The position numbers and the translations under genes were made by a program. From positions 186,001 to 250,000 of the forward strand of contig JAJFFT010000001.1 in NCBI GenBank assembly GCA_021776525.1: a stretch of 64,000 nt of DNA. The letters run 5' to 3'. Below the pieces are notes generated by a model. It had not been told where the DNA came from. It did not search any database and saw nothing but the letters and a program-made list of their open reading frames with translations. Positions within the stretch are counted from its first letter, which is position 1; every line of letters starts with the position of its first letter. Source of the stretch: Robiginitomaculum sp. (GTDB lineage: Bacteria; Pseudomonadota; Alphaproteobacteria; Caulobacterales; Maricaulaceae). Below, piece by piece: positions 16,356-25,097 of the stretch.

Positions 16356-18272
16356 ATGACAAATTTTCCAAATGTGCGCCCGGCGTTGACGGCAACGCTA
16401 ACGGCTCGCGGCTATAGCGCCCTCACACCGGTACAAGAGGCCGTGCTGGCTCCGGGGCTGGACGTTGTTGATCTGTTGGTTTCGGCGCAAACCGGCTCGG
16501 GCAAGACCGTTGCCTTTGGTTTGGCCCTTTCCCCAACTTTGCTGGGCGAAAGCGATAGTTTTGCGCCAACCCAGGCCCCGTTGGCGCTCGTCATTGCACC
16601 GACACGCGAATTGGCCTTGCAGGTCAAGCGCGAGCTTGAATGGCTGTATATGGAAACCGGTGCCCGGCTTGCCACCTGTGTCGGCGGCATGGATATGCGT
16701 GATGAGCGCAAAGCGTTGGGGCGCGGTGTACATATCGTGGTGGGAACACCCGGGCGGTTGTGCGATCATATCAAGCGCGGCTCCCTTGATATGCGGATAC
16801 TGAAAGCCATTGTACTGGATGAAGCCGACGAAATGCTGAAAATGGGGTTTCGTGAAGAGCTGGAATTAATCCTGACCGCCGCGCCCGAAGAGCGCCGGAC
16901 ATTAATGTTCTCGGCGACCGTGCCCAAAACCATTATTGGCCTGACCAAAAAATATCAAAAGAACGCTGTGCGCGTGAATCCGACGACCCAAGCCAAGCAA
17001 CACCTGGACATTGAATACCGTGCCTTGAACGTTGCCAAAGCGGATCAGGAAAACGCCATTATCAACGTCTTGCGCTTTTATGATGCGAAGAATGCCATTG
17101 TCTTTTGCGATACCCGTGTTGCGGTTAATCGCATGACCAGCCGGTTTAATAATCGCGGGTTTTCCGTTGTTTCGCTGTCCGGTGAGTTAAGCCAGAACGA
17201 ACGCAGTCATGCCTTGCAATCCTTGCGCGATGGGCGTGCAAAAGTCTGTATCGCCACAGACGTCGCGTCGCGCGGTCTTGATTTACCGGACCTTGAACTG
17301 GTCATCCATGCCACCATGCCCAAAAATGCCGAAGGCCTGTTGCACCGCAGCGGGCGGACGGGCCGGGCCGGGCGCAAAGGGGTGAGCGTTCTTATTGTCC
17401 CCCATGCCGGGCGCAAGCGCGTCGAGCGCCTGTTCAGTGCCGCCAAGATCAAGGCCGAATGGGCCGCGCCCCCGTCTGTCGACGAGGTGTTGGGCCGTGA
17501 TAATGAACGTTTATTAGAAGAGCTTGCGTTAAGTGCGCCTACCGCCAAAAACGAAAGCGGGATCGTCGAAAAATTGTTGCAGGCGCATACACCTGAACAG
17601 ATTGCAACGGCTTTTGTCCGTCAATATCGCGCCACTCATACGGCCCCCGAAGAGCTGATGAAGGCTGATAGCTATAACCCCAAAAACAACCGTGGTTCTG
17701 ATAGAGGGGAAGGGGCCGGGCCGCGTAAATCGCGGGGCCGCAATGATTTTGAAAACAGCGTCTGGTTCTCGCTTAATCTGGGGCGCAAGCAAAACGCAGA
17801 GCCGCGTTGGATACTGCCTATGCTGTGCAAATCTGGCGGCTTAAACAAGAAAGACATCGGGGCCATTAAAATCAGCGAAGCGCAAAGTTTTGTCGAAATA
17901 GCCCAAGACGCCGTCGAGGACTTCGTTTTAGAGATTGGCCCGGAAGGAAAAATTGAAAAGGCAATCACCGCCTACCGTTTGGACGGCCCGCCTGATTTTA
18001 GCGCAGAAGATTCAAGGCCCCAATTTAAGCCACGGGACAAATCCACCTATAAAAAGAAGCATGGCAAGAGGTCAGATCGCTTTGAAGAAGGAATGAGCCA
18101 GGACACCGCCCCTGAATTTAAACCGGCAGCCCCCAAAAAGGGTGGCAAAAAACCCCATAAGAAAAAGCTCGCCCGTGCGGCGGCCCGGCTGGAAAAAGAG
18201 AAGGGGCAATTCAAGGGCAAACCTGCGGGGGATGGCGGGGAAAAACTGGTCCGCATAAAACGCAAAACATAG
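16356..18272 (+). CDS. DEAD-box ATP-dependent RNA helicase (DbpA/CsdA-like)
   Basis: 638 residues from the ATG at 16356, which has AAAGG upstream; the longer in-frame start at 16299 does not. Motifs in order: Q motif (YSALTPVQEAVL), Walker A AQTGSGKT (44-51), PTREL, TPGR, D-E-A-D (155-158), S-A-T, and HRSGRTGRAG in the second RecA domain. A DbpA-like RNA-binding fold follows (SVWFSLNLGRKQNAEPRWIL...), then a very basic Lys/Arg/Gly-rich tail of about 90 residues. Likely acts in ribosome assembly or cold-shock RNA remodelling. It converges on arfB with a 16-base gap. Confidence 0.9.
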   Translation: MTNFPNVRPALTATLTARGYSALTPVQEAVLAPGLDVVDLLVSAQTGSGKTVAFGLALSPTLLGESDSFAPTQAPLALVIAPTRELALQVKRELEWLYMETGARLATCVGGMDMRDERKALGRGVHIVVGTPGRLCDHIKRGSLDMRILKAIVLDEADEMLKMGFREELELILTAAPEERRTLMFSATVPKTIIGLTKKYQKNAVRVNPTTQAKQHLDIEYRALNVAKADQENAIINVLRFYDAKNAIVFCDTRVAVNRMTSRFNNRGFSVVSLSGELSQNERSHALQSLRDGRAKVCIATDVASRGLDLPDLELVIHATMPKNAEGLLHRSGRTGRAGRKGVSVLIVPHAGRKRVERLFSAAKIKAEWAAPPSVDEVLGRDNERLLEELALSAPTAKNESGIVEKLLQAHTPEQIATAFVRQYRATHTAPEELMKADSYNPKNNRGSDRGEGAGPRKSRGRNDFENSVWFSLNLGRKQNAEPRWILPMLCKSGGLNKKDIGAIKISEAQSFVEIAQDAVEDFVLEIGPEGKIEKAITAYRLDGPPDFSAEDSRPQFKPRDKSTYKKKHGKRSDRFEEGMSQDTAPEFKPAAPKKGGKKPHKKKLARAAARLEKEKGQFKGKPAGDGGEKLVRIKRKT

Positions 18273-18288
18273 CGCCCCTGATGACCTG

Positions 18289-18717
18289 CTAATCCATATC
18301 GGTTGGGCCGCGCCGCCCTTTCTTTATGGCCCCGCGTTTGGTTTTGCTATCAAGGCGCCGTTTTTTAGAGCCCAAGGTCGGCCGTGTTGCGATGCGCCTT
18401 TTGGGCACATGGGCGGCTTTGCGGATGATGGCCAGCAACCGATCGTGGGCATCTTTGCGGTTCAGATCCTGCGTCCGATGACGATCCGCAAAAATGACCA
18501 AAACACCGTCTTTTGTTAAGCGGCTGTCGCCTGAGTTTAAAATTTTTGTCCTGACCTGTTCGGGTAAAGTGGGGGAGTGCGCAACATCAAAGCGTAGCTG
18601 CACCGCGCTTGCCGTCTTATTGACGTTTTGCCCACCGGGACCGCCCGAGCGCACAAAACTTTCCACCAGCTCGCTATCAAGCAGCGCAATCGTATCGGTG
18701 ACCTTAATGAGCGCCAT
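18289..18717 (-). CDS. arfB: Alternative ribosome-rescue factor ArfB (YaeJ)
   Basis: 142 residues from the ATG at 18717, with AAGG just upstream. A GGQ release motif lies in SGGPGGQNVNKT (Gly28-Gly29-Gln30), followed by TASAVQLRF, and a basic C-terminal tail (KKRRLDSKTKRGAIKKGRR) that inserts into the mRNA channel of stalled ribosomes. Length and absence of the codon-recognition domain separate it from RF1/RF2. It hydrolyses peptidyl-tRNA on non-stop ribosomes. No partner gene is nearby. Confidence 0.93.
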   Translation of the reverse strand: MALIKVTDTIALLDSELVESFVRSGGPGGQNVNKTASAVQLRFDVAHSPTLPEQVRTKILNSGDSRLTKDGVLVIFADRHRTQDLNRKDAHDRLLAIIRKAAHVPKRRIATRPTLGSKKRRLDSKTKRGAIKKGRRGPTDMD

Positions 18718-18841
18718 AAGATGAGCCTTACAAAATTTCCGACCCGAAGGTAAACACAAAGTGCTTAGATTTGCATAGGGTTTGTTGTTTATTACGGGCA
18801 CTGTTAGCGTAATTCGTAATTTCAGTGTATTTAGTAAATTG

Positions 18842-18851
18842 TCACCGTAAT
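18842..18851 (+). repeat. Left arm of a 10-base inverted repeat around the AT-rich gene
   Basis: TCACCGTAAT here is the exact reverse complement of ATTACGGTGA at 19528-19537. The two arms lie 73 bases before and 12 bases after the AT-rich gene 18925-19515. The match does not extend on either side, so it could be chance or a remnant of an insertion. Confidence 0.35.
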
Positions 18852-18924
18852 GGCACCGTAGTCTAGTGGATGTCGATGCAAAGTTGACTTGAGCGGCACC
18901 ACAAGTTTTTCTATGGGGATATTT

Positions 18925-19515
18925 ATGAAAAAATTAATAAGCAGTGCGGGTGGTGTGTTCGGAGTGCTCTTGGGCACAATTGCCTTTTTAGCGCTATTAA
19001 ATGGGATTATAAACTTTAAGAGCTATTTTGGTGAGGCGATAATGGTCTTCCAAAATACAACACGACCACTATGGGGGGCAATACTATTCTGGCTTCCATT
19101 TGAGGCTCCTGACACATTGAAGGATTACCTCACCATGGGAATCATAACTTCAGGCATGCGATTTAGAAGCTCTCTGTATAAATGGCACGCAGTGGAAAAT
19201 GGTGTATGGAGTGAATTCATTATACCTATACCATTTTCGCGTGATAGAATTTCAGTACATAAAGGTGAAGGGAAAAAATTCTATAGATTGTTTCTACCTA
19301 TTTATTCCTTTTCGGAGTTATTGTTTTGGCCTATTTCTATTCTGACTAACACCCTTCATTCCGTCAGTGGACGGTCTGACAGAAATTATGACGGCAAAGA
19401 ATGGGATAATAAAGAACAGAAATACATTAGCAAAAATCAGTATAGGCTATTTTTTCAACCTTTAACTCTCGCCATGATAATTATATTTATATACTATATG
19501 GTTATTTTTACATAA
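18925..19515 (+). CDS. AT-rich orphan membrane protein of unknown function
   Basis: 196 residues from the ATG at 18925 (GGGGA about seven bases upstream; alternative starts at 18889 and 18913). I do not recognise a family. A hydrophobic N-terminal segment (about residues 6-28), a second near 40-60, and a C-terminal helix (LALAMIIIFIYYMVIF-like, last 20 residues) predict an inner-membrane protein. The middle is aromatic-rich (FYRLFLPIYSFSELLFWPIS). Base composition and codon use (many AAA, ATA, TTA) are unlike the neighbours on both sides, pointing to recent acquisition. It stands alone between arfB and the ABC-F gene. Confidence 0.6.
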   Translation: MKKLISSAGGVFGVLLGTIAFLALLNGIINFKSYFGEAIMVFQNTTRPLWGAILFWLPFEAPDTLKDYLTMGIITSGMRFRSSLYKWHAVENGVWSEFIIPIPFSRDRISVHKGEGKKFYRLFLPIYSFSELLFWPISILTNTLHSVSGRSDRNYDGKEWDNKEQKYISKNQYRLFFQPLTLAMIIIFIYYMVIFT

Positions 19516-19527
19516 TAAATCAATATA

Positions 19528-19537
19528 ATTACGGTGA
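19528..19537 (-). repeat. Right arm of the 10-base inverted repeat
   Basis: ATTACGGTGA, reverse complement of 18842-18851; 12 bases after the stop codon of the AT-rich gene. Confidence 0.35.
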
Positions 19538-19653
19538 TGGCTATTGGTGTGGGTATATCGAACCCGTAAGGTTTCGCGAGCGCGGGCTGCGTGTCGGCTG
19601 GTCAGGCCGCCCCATCGGAGGCGATATTTCGCGCCACGAGATCAAAAAACCTG

Positions 19654-19684
19654 CTCATATAGCGAGCACAAGCACCTTGATAGC
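19654..19684 (+). repeat. Short dispersed element, copy 1
   Basis: CTCATATAGCGAGC (19654-19667) followed by AGCACC and GATAGC. The same order recurs at 40135-40165, with about 26 of 31 positions identical. Copy 1 is just downstream of the ABC-F gene's 3' end and close to the AT-rich gene; copy 2 is just downstream of a tRNA-Ala gene. Confidence 0.5.
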
Positions 19685-19698
19685 ATCTGGCACCTCAA

Positions 19699-21282
19699 TC
19701 AGGTCCGGTCTGCCTGCATGACGAGTTTTTTATAGTCTCGTAAATCGCCATCATAGTTTTTAGCGCGCCCGTCTTTGACCAGCCAAAGCTGATCAGCCGT
19801 GGCTTCGGCGAGATAGACATCATGGGTAATGAGCACCACCGCGCCCGGAAAATCATTCAGCGCATAAATCAAGGCTTCGCGGCTATCAATATCCAAATGC
19901 GATGTTGGCTCATCGAGAATGAGAACATGGGGTTTGTCGATGGACATAAGGCCCAAAAGAAGCCGCACTTTTTCGCCGCCGGACAATTTTTCAACATTGG
20001 TTTCTACCTTTTCATAGGAGAAGCCCATCTGCGCGGCTTTGGCCCGCGCCTGACTTTGCGCGGTGCCTTTGGGCAGCTTTTGCGTCACATGGTCCAGCAC
20101 CGTTTCCCCGGCGGTCAGCTCATCAAGCTGGTCTTGGGAAAAATACCCAATTTTAAGAGATGAAGATGCTTTGCGTTTTCCCGCCATCAAGGGCAGGCGC
20201 TCGGCAATAGATTTAACCAAAGTGGTTTTGCCCTGACCGTTGGCACCAACAATGGCGACACGGTCATCCGGGTCAAGGCGAAGGCTAACCCCCGACAGGA
20301 TTTGCGCCCCCGCGCCATAACCTAAATTCGCATCATCCAATTCCAACATTGGCGGCGCGAGTTTCCCTTTGGGCGTCGGAAAGGAAAACGGGGTGGTGCG
20401 TTCTGCGATGGGGATGGCAATGTCTTGCATCTTCTCCAGCATTTTAACACGAGATTGCGCTTGGCGGGCTTTGGAGGCTTTGGCCTTAAAGCGATCAACA
20501 AAAGCCTGAAGGTGGGCTTTTTCCGCGTCTTGCTTGGTTTTTTGTGCGGTTAATTGCGCCGCTTTGACCGCCCGTAATTTCAGCCAGGCATCATAGCCGC
20601 CGGTTGTGATCGTCAATTTTTGGTGCTCTAGCGCCAGTGTGTGCGTTACCGAACGGTTGAGCATTTCGCGGTCATGGCTGACCATAATGACTGTATGGGG
20701 ATATTTGCGGATATAGCCTTCCAGCCAGGCGGCCCCTTCAAGGTCAAGATAGTTGGTCGGCTCATCCAGCAGTAAAACATCAGGCTCGCTGACCAAAACA
20801 CCGGCAATGGCCGCGCGCATGCGCCAACCGCCGGAAAACTCTTTTGTGGCTCTGGAAAAGTCATCGGATGAAAACCCTAAACCAGAGAGCACAATGGCCG
20901 CGCGCGTATCGGCATTCCAGGCATCCATATCGGTCAGGCGTTCGTAAATTTCGCCTAAGCGGTCAGGGTCCGTTTCGGTCTCGGCGCGGCGCATCAAGGC
21001 ATGGCGTTCCCGATCGGCGGCCAGAACAACGTCCATAATCGTGTCGTCTGTGGCTTCGACCTCTTGTGCCACCCAGCCCAGACGCGCATTTTTATTCATC
21101 CGTATCGCGGCATCAGCCACTTTGGATTCTATTTCCTCACGAATGAGGTTTAGCAGCGTCGATTTCCCGGTGCCATTGCGGCCAATGAGGCCAACTTTCC
21201 ACCCGGCCGCAATGCGTGCTGAGGCTTTGGTGAAGAGTGGGCGCCCTTGAACGGCGTAGTCAAGATCAGTGATTGTAAGCAT
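19699..21282 (-). CDS. ABC-F family ATPase (ribosome-associated, Uup/EttA-like)
   Basis: 527 residues, two fused ABC domains and no membrane segments. First domain: Walker A GRNGTGKST, signature FSGGWRMR, Walker B VLLLDEPTNYLDL. A basic linker with a long helical arm (AQKTKQDAEKAHLQAFVDRFKAKASKARQAQ region) follows, then second Walker A ANGQGKTT, signature LSGGEKVR and Walker B LILDEPTSHLDI. ABC-F proteins act at the ribosomal E site or in rescue or antibiotic resistance. Which subgroup this belongs to cannot be fixed by eye; the lack of a long C-terminal coiled coil argues against classical Uup. Single gene. Confidence 0.9.
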   Translation of the reverse strand: MLTITDLDYAVQGRPLFTKASARIAAGWKVGLIGRNGTGKSTLLNLIREEIESKVADAAIRMNKNARLGWVAQEVEATDDTIMDVVLAADRERHALMRRAETETDPDRLGEIYERLTDMDAWNADTRAAIVLSGLGFSSDDFSRATKEFSGGWRMRAAIAGVLVSEPDVLLLDEPTNYLDLEGAAWLEGYIRKYPHTVIMVSHDREMLNRSVTHTLALEHQKLTITTGGYDAWLKLRAVKAAQLTAQKTKQDAEKAHLQAFVDRFKAKASKARQAQSRVKMLEKMQDIAIPIAERTTPFSFPTPKGKLAPPMLELDDANLGYGAGAQILSGVSLRLDPDDRVAIVGANGQGKTTLVKSIAERLPLMAGKRKASSSLKIGYFSQDQLDELTAGETVLDHVTQKLPKGTAQSQARAKAAQMGFSYEKVETNVEKLSGGEKVRLLLGLMSIDKPHVLILDEPTSHLDIDSREALIYALNDFPGAVVLITHDVYLAEATADQLWLVKDGRAKNYDGDLRDYKKLVMQADRT

Positions 21283-21326
21283 GCGCGCCTTGTAAGGTGT
21301 TGGGCGTCGAATGCAAACGTAAAGAG

Positions 21327-21690
21327 GTGTGTTATTTTTTGGCGCTTGCTGACAAGCTCAATTTCACACACGCGGCAAACACCTGTAATGTAACACAGCC
21401 CACGCTGACGCGTGCCATCCAGAGGTTGGAAGCCGATCTGGGGGGCGCTTTTTCACCGTGAACGTGCGCACACGCACCTCTCGGAATTGGGGCGCATGAT
21501 ATTGCCATATATTGATTCCATAAACGGGTTGGCAATGGATGCCAAAGCCAAAGCGCTGTCCCATAAAACAATGGAGATCGCAGAGCTTAAACTAGGTATG
21601 ATGTGCACGACCGGGCCAGCTTTCTTTTCTGGTTTCATCTGTAGTTTTCACCAGTGTCCCACTTCATATAAAGACGGGCAATTTCCCTAA
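21327..21690 (+). pseudogene. Truncated, frameshifted LysR-type regulator
   Basis: From about 21327 one frame reads CYFLALADKLNFTHAANTC, then NVTQPTLTRAIQRLEADLGG, the LysR helix-turn-helix, and stops at 21459. A second frame continues from about 21444 with ALFHRERAHTHLSELGRMIL, ..., then LKLGMMCTTGP. The frame changes in the run of five or six G at 21440-21445. After the CTTGP segment, which matches the start of the effector domain in one LysR subgroup, the sequence ends at a stop at 21690, with about 180 residues of the usual effector domain missing. There is no in-frame ATG start. Clearly dead. Confidence 0.8.
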
Positions 21691-21841
21691 AAATCGTAAC
21701 AGGGGATTTAATTAGGCAGGCAGGGAAATAATCTGCCGCAACAGGGTGCAAGAGCATCCATAAAAAAGAGTATCAACCGACCAAGTTTATTACGTCGCTG
21801 TGTAAAAAAAGCCTCCTTGACGGTTCTCTAGCGGATTGAGT

Positions 21842-22858
21842 TCAGCAGATTCTGGGCAAGGGGTCATCCTCAAGTTCTTCCAGCGTGCGTTCACCGCCAA
21901 TGGGGGTTTGCAAAATAACGCGAGGCCTACCCGATACCACTTCACCGATAATGGCGGCGTTTTTCCCGCCAGGAAGCGCCTTCCAGATGGCGAGGGCCTC
22001 TTTGGCAGCATTGGCCTTCATGATGGCAACCACCCGCCCCTCGCAAGCCAGATAAAAGGGGTCATAACCCAGAATTTCACAGACACTGCGTACCGGACCA
22101 CGTACGGGGATGGCCTCTTCTCTCAGGCGGATTTGCGCCTTCGCCCCTTGTACAATTTCATTGCACACCATGGCCAGACCACCGCGTGTGGGGTCGCGCA
22201 TAAAATGCAAGCCGGGCAGATCAAGCAGCGCCTGTGTCAGGGGCAGGACGCTGGCATTGTCGGAGTGCACATCACCTTTTAAGTCAAAATCTTCGCGGGC
22301 CAGCAATACGGCAATGCCATGATCACCAATGGGGCCGCTGACCAGAATGGCATCACCCGTTTGAATTTGTGGCAGGCCAAGTTTCAGGCCAGCTTTGCGC
22401 ACGCCAATGCCCGTGCTGGCAAGATAAAGCCCGCCGCCATGACCGCGCGGTACCACTTTGGTATCGCCAGCCACCACGCGAACACCGGCTTCTCTGGCTG
22501 CCTTACCCAGACTTTGGATCAGCCGATCCAAAGTGCGCAGATCAAAGCCTTCCTCTATAAAGGCGTTCAATGTCAGATACAGCGGTTTTGCGCCTGAAAC
22601 GGCAAGATCATTGACTGTGCCATGCACACAAAGCGAGCCAATATCACCGCCTGGAAACTCCAATGGTTGCACAATAAACCCGTCAGTGGTGGTCATAACG
22701 ACCATGCCTTCGGGTAAGGTAATCGCGGCGGCATCGGTGCCTATATCCAGTTCTGGATTATGCAAATGACGGGCAAATATTTCCGTGATCAGTTCACGCA
22801 TATAACGCCCGCCATTGCCATGGGCCAGAGTTACGAAACGGTCCTCAAATATGCTCAT
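21842..22858 (-). CDS. hypE: Hydrogenase maturation carbamoyl dehydratase HypE
   Basis: 338 residues from the ATG at 22858, 14 bases inside the end of hypF; a longer in-frame start at 22909 adds an unrelated leader. Opening LAHGNGGRYMREL is typical. The PurM-like core carries TTDGFIVQPLEFPGGDIG, VAGDTKVVPRGHGGGLY and DPTRGGLA. The essential C-terminal Cys is present in the terminal PRIC, where the thiocarbamate is dehydrated to the thiocyanate used as the CN ligand of the Ni-Fe site. It is the last gene of the hypCABDFE operon, which runs away from the structural genes. Confidence 0.95.
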   Translation of the reverse strand: MSIFEDRFVTLAHGNGGRYMRELITEIFARHLHNPELDIGTDAAAITLPEGMVVMTTTDGFIVQPLEFPGGDIGSLCVHGTVNDLAVSGAKPLYLTLNAFIEEGFDLRTLDRLIQSLGKAAREAGVRVVAGDTKVVPRGHGGGLYLASTGIGVRKAGLKLGLPQIQTGDAILVSGPIGDHGIAVLLAREDFDLKGDVHSDNASVLPLTQALLDLPGLHFMRDPTRGGLAMVCNEIVQGAKAQIRLREEAIPVRGPVRSVCEILGYDPFYLACEGRVVAIMKANAAKEALAIWKALPGGKNAAIIGEVVSGRPRVILQTPIGGERTLEELEDDPLPRIC

Positions 22859-25097
22859 CAGTTTTCCCCAAAAATTCCATGATCTGCCCAAAAGCCAGCC
22901 CGCCATCATTGATGGGAACGCGCCTCGGTAAAAAGGCGGGTATGTTCAGTGCAACCAATTTTCCCAGAATACATTCCGCTAAAACCCGGTTTTGAAACAC
23001 GCCTCCGGTTAGGCCAATGGCATCAAACCCGTGGACTTCGTGTGCAAAAATCACCTGATCGACCAGCGCCTGTGCCAGACTTTCATGAAAGACCGCAGCC
23101 CGTTTTTCACCCGGCATTTCACGATCCTGCATCACTGGGATTAAGGCCCGCCAATCACTGCGCGCCACCCCATCATCACCAATGACTAAGGGCAGGGGGA
23201 TGGCCTCGGCTTTGCCGCGGACCAGCGCCTCAAACTGCATGGGCCCCTGACCTTCAAAACTAACCTTTTCCAGCCCCATAACGAGACATGCAGCGGCATC
23301 AAACAGACGCCCAACGGCACTGGTGGTATGTACATTAATGCCTTTCTTCCAGGCCGCCTTTGCCAGTTCCCTGTCTGCGGATTGTTGGGGTAAGTCCTCC
23401 CCACTTTGCCAGAGGAGTGCCGCCGCTGAGCGCCACGGCTCGCGCCCGGCATGATCAGCTCCCAAAAGATCAAAAGACCGCCAGCTGGTGACACGTTGCC
23501 AATTGCCGGGCGTACCGACAAATCCCTCGCCACCCCAGAGCGTGCCATCACCACCTAAGCCCACTCCGTCCCAGGAAAACACCATCCAGTTTTTGATCTT
23601 AGGGTGTTCACCAGCCAAAGCCGAGGCATGGGCGCGATGATGCTGCACGGCGCACAAAGGCAGTCTCTGCTGCCTTGCCCATACCGTGCTGGCATAACCG
23701 GGGTGCGCATCGTGAATGATTTTTTCCGCCTGAATGCCATAAAGCGCCTGTAAATCCTTTGCTAAGCTAACCAGAACATCCAGACTGCGCGGGCTGGAAA
23801 AGTCAGCAATATGAGGCGAGAGGACAACCCGATTTTCCCACCCCAGCGCTATAGCCCCTTTCATATGACCACCAACCGCCAGCACTGGTTCGGGCAAAGT
23901 GGCAGGTAGCTCAATTTCCAACGGCGCAGCACCGCGCCCCAATCGCATTGATCTAGCTGCCCCGCCGATAACGCGCACAACACTGTCATCCGCTGGGCGT
24001 ATAATCGGGCGATTATGATGTAAAAAAGCGTCCGCAATGGTGGCGAGGCGTTCCGCCGCCATTTTAGTATCGATAATGACCGGCTCGCCGCTGATATTGC
24101 CCGATGTGGCCACCAGAGGCGCACCATAGTTACGCAATAAAAGGTGGTGCAGGGGAGCATAGGGCAAAAATACACCAAGTTCACCAAGCCCCGGAGCCAA
24201 ATGCTCACTTAGCGCGCTGCGCTGACGTTTACGTACCAGCACAATCGGCCGCGCTGGATCAGAAATAGCCTTGGCTTCTTTGTCAGATAGGGTGCAATAC
24301 TGGCGCACATGATCCAGTACATCGGTTCCGGTTTGCGCGAACATCACCGCCAGCGGTTTGTCGGGTCTGTGCTTGCGTTTACGTAAAGCTTTTATTGCCG
24401 CATCATTTTGCGCATCACACACCAAATGGTAGCCGCCAACGCCTTTGATGGCGATAATGTTCCCGTCCCGCAAAGCGGTAATACACGCGGCCAGCGCCGC
24501 CGCATTGTCATTGATGCACTCGGCCCCAAAAACAAATTCCAGCCCCGGCCCGCATTTGGCACAGGCCAAAGGTTGGGCATGAAAGCGCCGATCCAACGGG
24601 TTTTCAAACTCAGCCCGGCAATCATCGCACAGCGGAAAATCGCGCAAAGTGGTGCTGGGGCGGTCATAGGGCATGGCGCGGATCAGCGTATAACGAGGGC
24701 CGCACTGGGTGCAGTTGATAAACGGATAGCCAAAACGACGCTCAGCCGGGTCACTCATTTCAGCCAGACAATCATCACAAGTGAACATATCGGGGGGGAC
24801 ATGCACTTCTGGCATGGCGTCCGAGGTGCTGGTTTCAATGCGAAACCCCTGATCGCCACGCACGGGTACTTCTTGTAAGGTGTCCAGTTTAGGGCGCGCC
24901 AGAGGCGGGGCCGCTATTATCAGTTGATCAGCAAAGCAATCTATCTGGGCACCGTCGCCTTCGATGTGAATAAACACCCGGCCGGCACCATTATGTACTT
25001 GGCCATGCAGGTTCATTTTGTGTGCCAGTCGATAGACAAAGGGGCGATATCCCACCCCCTGTACCTGGCCGCTAATAATGATGTCGCGCGCAATCAT
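22845..25097 (-). CDS. hypF: Carbamoyltransferase HypF
   Basis: 750 residues, usual length. N-terminal acylphosphatase domain (GQVQGVGYRPFVYRLA, 10-25), two zinc fingers of C-x2-C-x18-C-x2-C form (Cys107/110/129/132 and Cys157/160/179/182), a YrdC-like domain (IIAIKGVGGYHLVCDA, KHRPDKPLAVM), and the C-terminal carbamoyltransferase (Kae1-like) domain with VQHHRAHASAL and GLTGGVFQNR. It makes carbamoyl-AMP from carbamoyl phosphate and transfers the carbamoyl group to HypE. It starts in the stop codon region of hypD (one-base overlap) and overlaps hypE. Confidence 0.96.
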   Translation of the reverse strand: MIARDIIISGQVQGVGYRPFVYRLAHKMNLHGQVHNGAGRVFIHIEGDGAQIDCFADQLIIAAPPLARPKLDTLQEVPVRGDQGFRIETSTSDAMPEVHVPPDMFTCDDCLAEMSDPAERRFGYPFINCTQCGPRYTLIRAMPYDRPSTTLRDFPLCDDCRAEFENPLDRRFHAQPLACAKCGPGLEFVFGAECINDNAAALAACITALRDGNIIAIKGVGGYHLVCDAQNDAAIKALRKRKHRPDKPLAVMFAQTGTDVLDHVRQYCTLSDKEAKAISDPARPIVLVRKRQRSALSEHLAPGLGELGVFLPYAPLHHLLLRNYGAPLVATSGNISGEPVIIDTKMAAERLATIADAFLHHNRPIIRPADDSVVRVIGGAARSMRLGRGAAPLEIELPATLPEPVLAVGGHMKGAIALGWENRVVLSPHIADFSSPRSLDVLVSLAKDLQALYGIQAEKIIHDAHPGYASTVWARQQRLPLCAVQHHRAHASALAGEHPKIKNWMVFSWDGVGLGGDGTLWGGEGFVGTPGNWQRVTSWRSFDLLGADHAGREPWRSAAALLWQSGEDLPQQSADRELAKAAWKKGINVHTTSAVGRLFDAAACLVMGLEKVSFEGQGPMQFEALVRGKAEAIPLPLVIGDDGVARSDWRALIPVMQDREMPGEKRAAVFHESLAQALVDQVIFAHEVHGFDAIGLTGGVFQNRVLAECILGKLVALNIPAFLPRRVPINDGGLAFGQIMEFLGKTDEHI

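Noticed and set aside
18850-18905. tRNA-like start (GGCACCGTAGTCTAGTGGAT) before the AT-rich gene
   Set aside because: Only the D-arm-like piece is present; no anticodon arm, T-arm or pairing acceptor strand.
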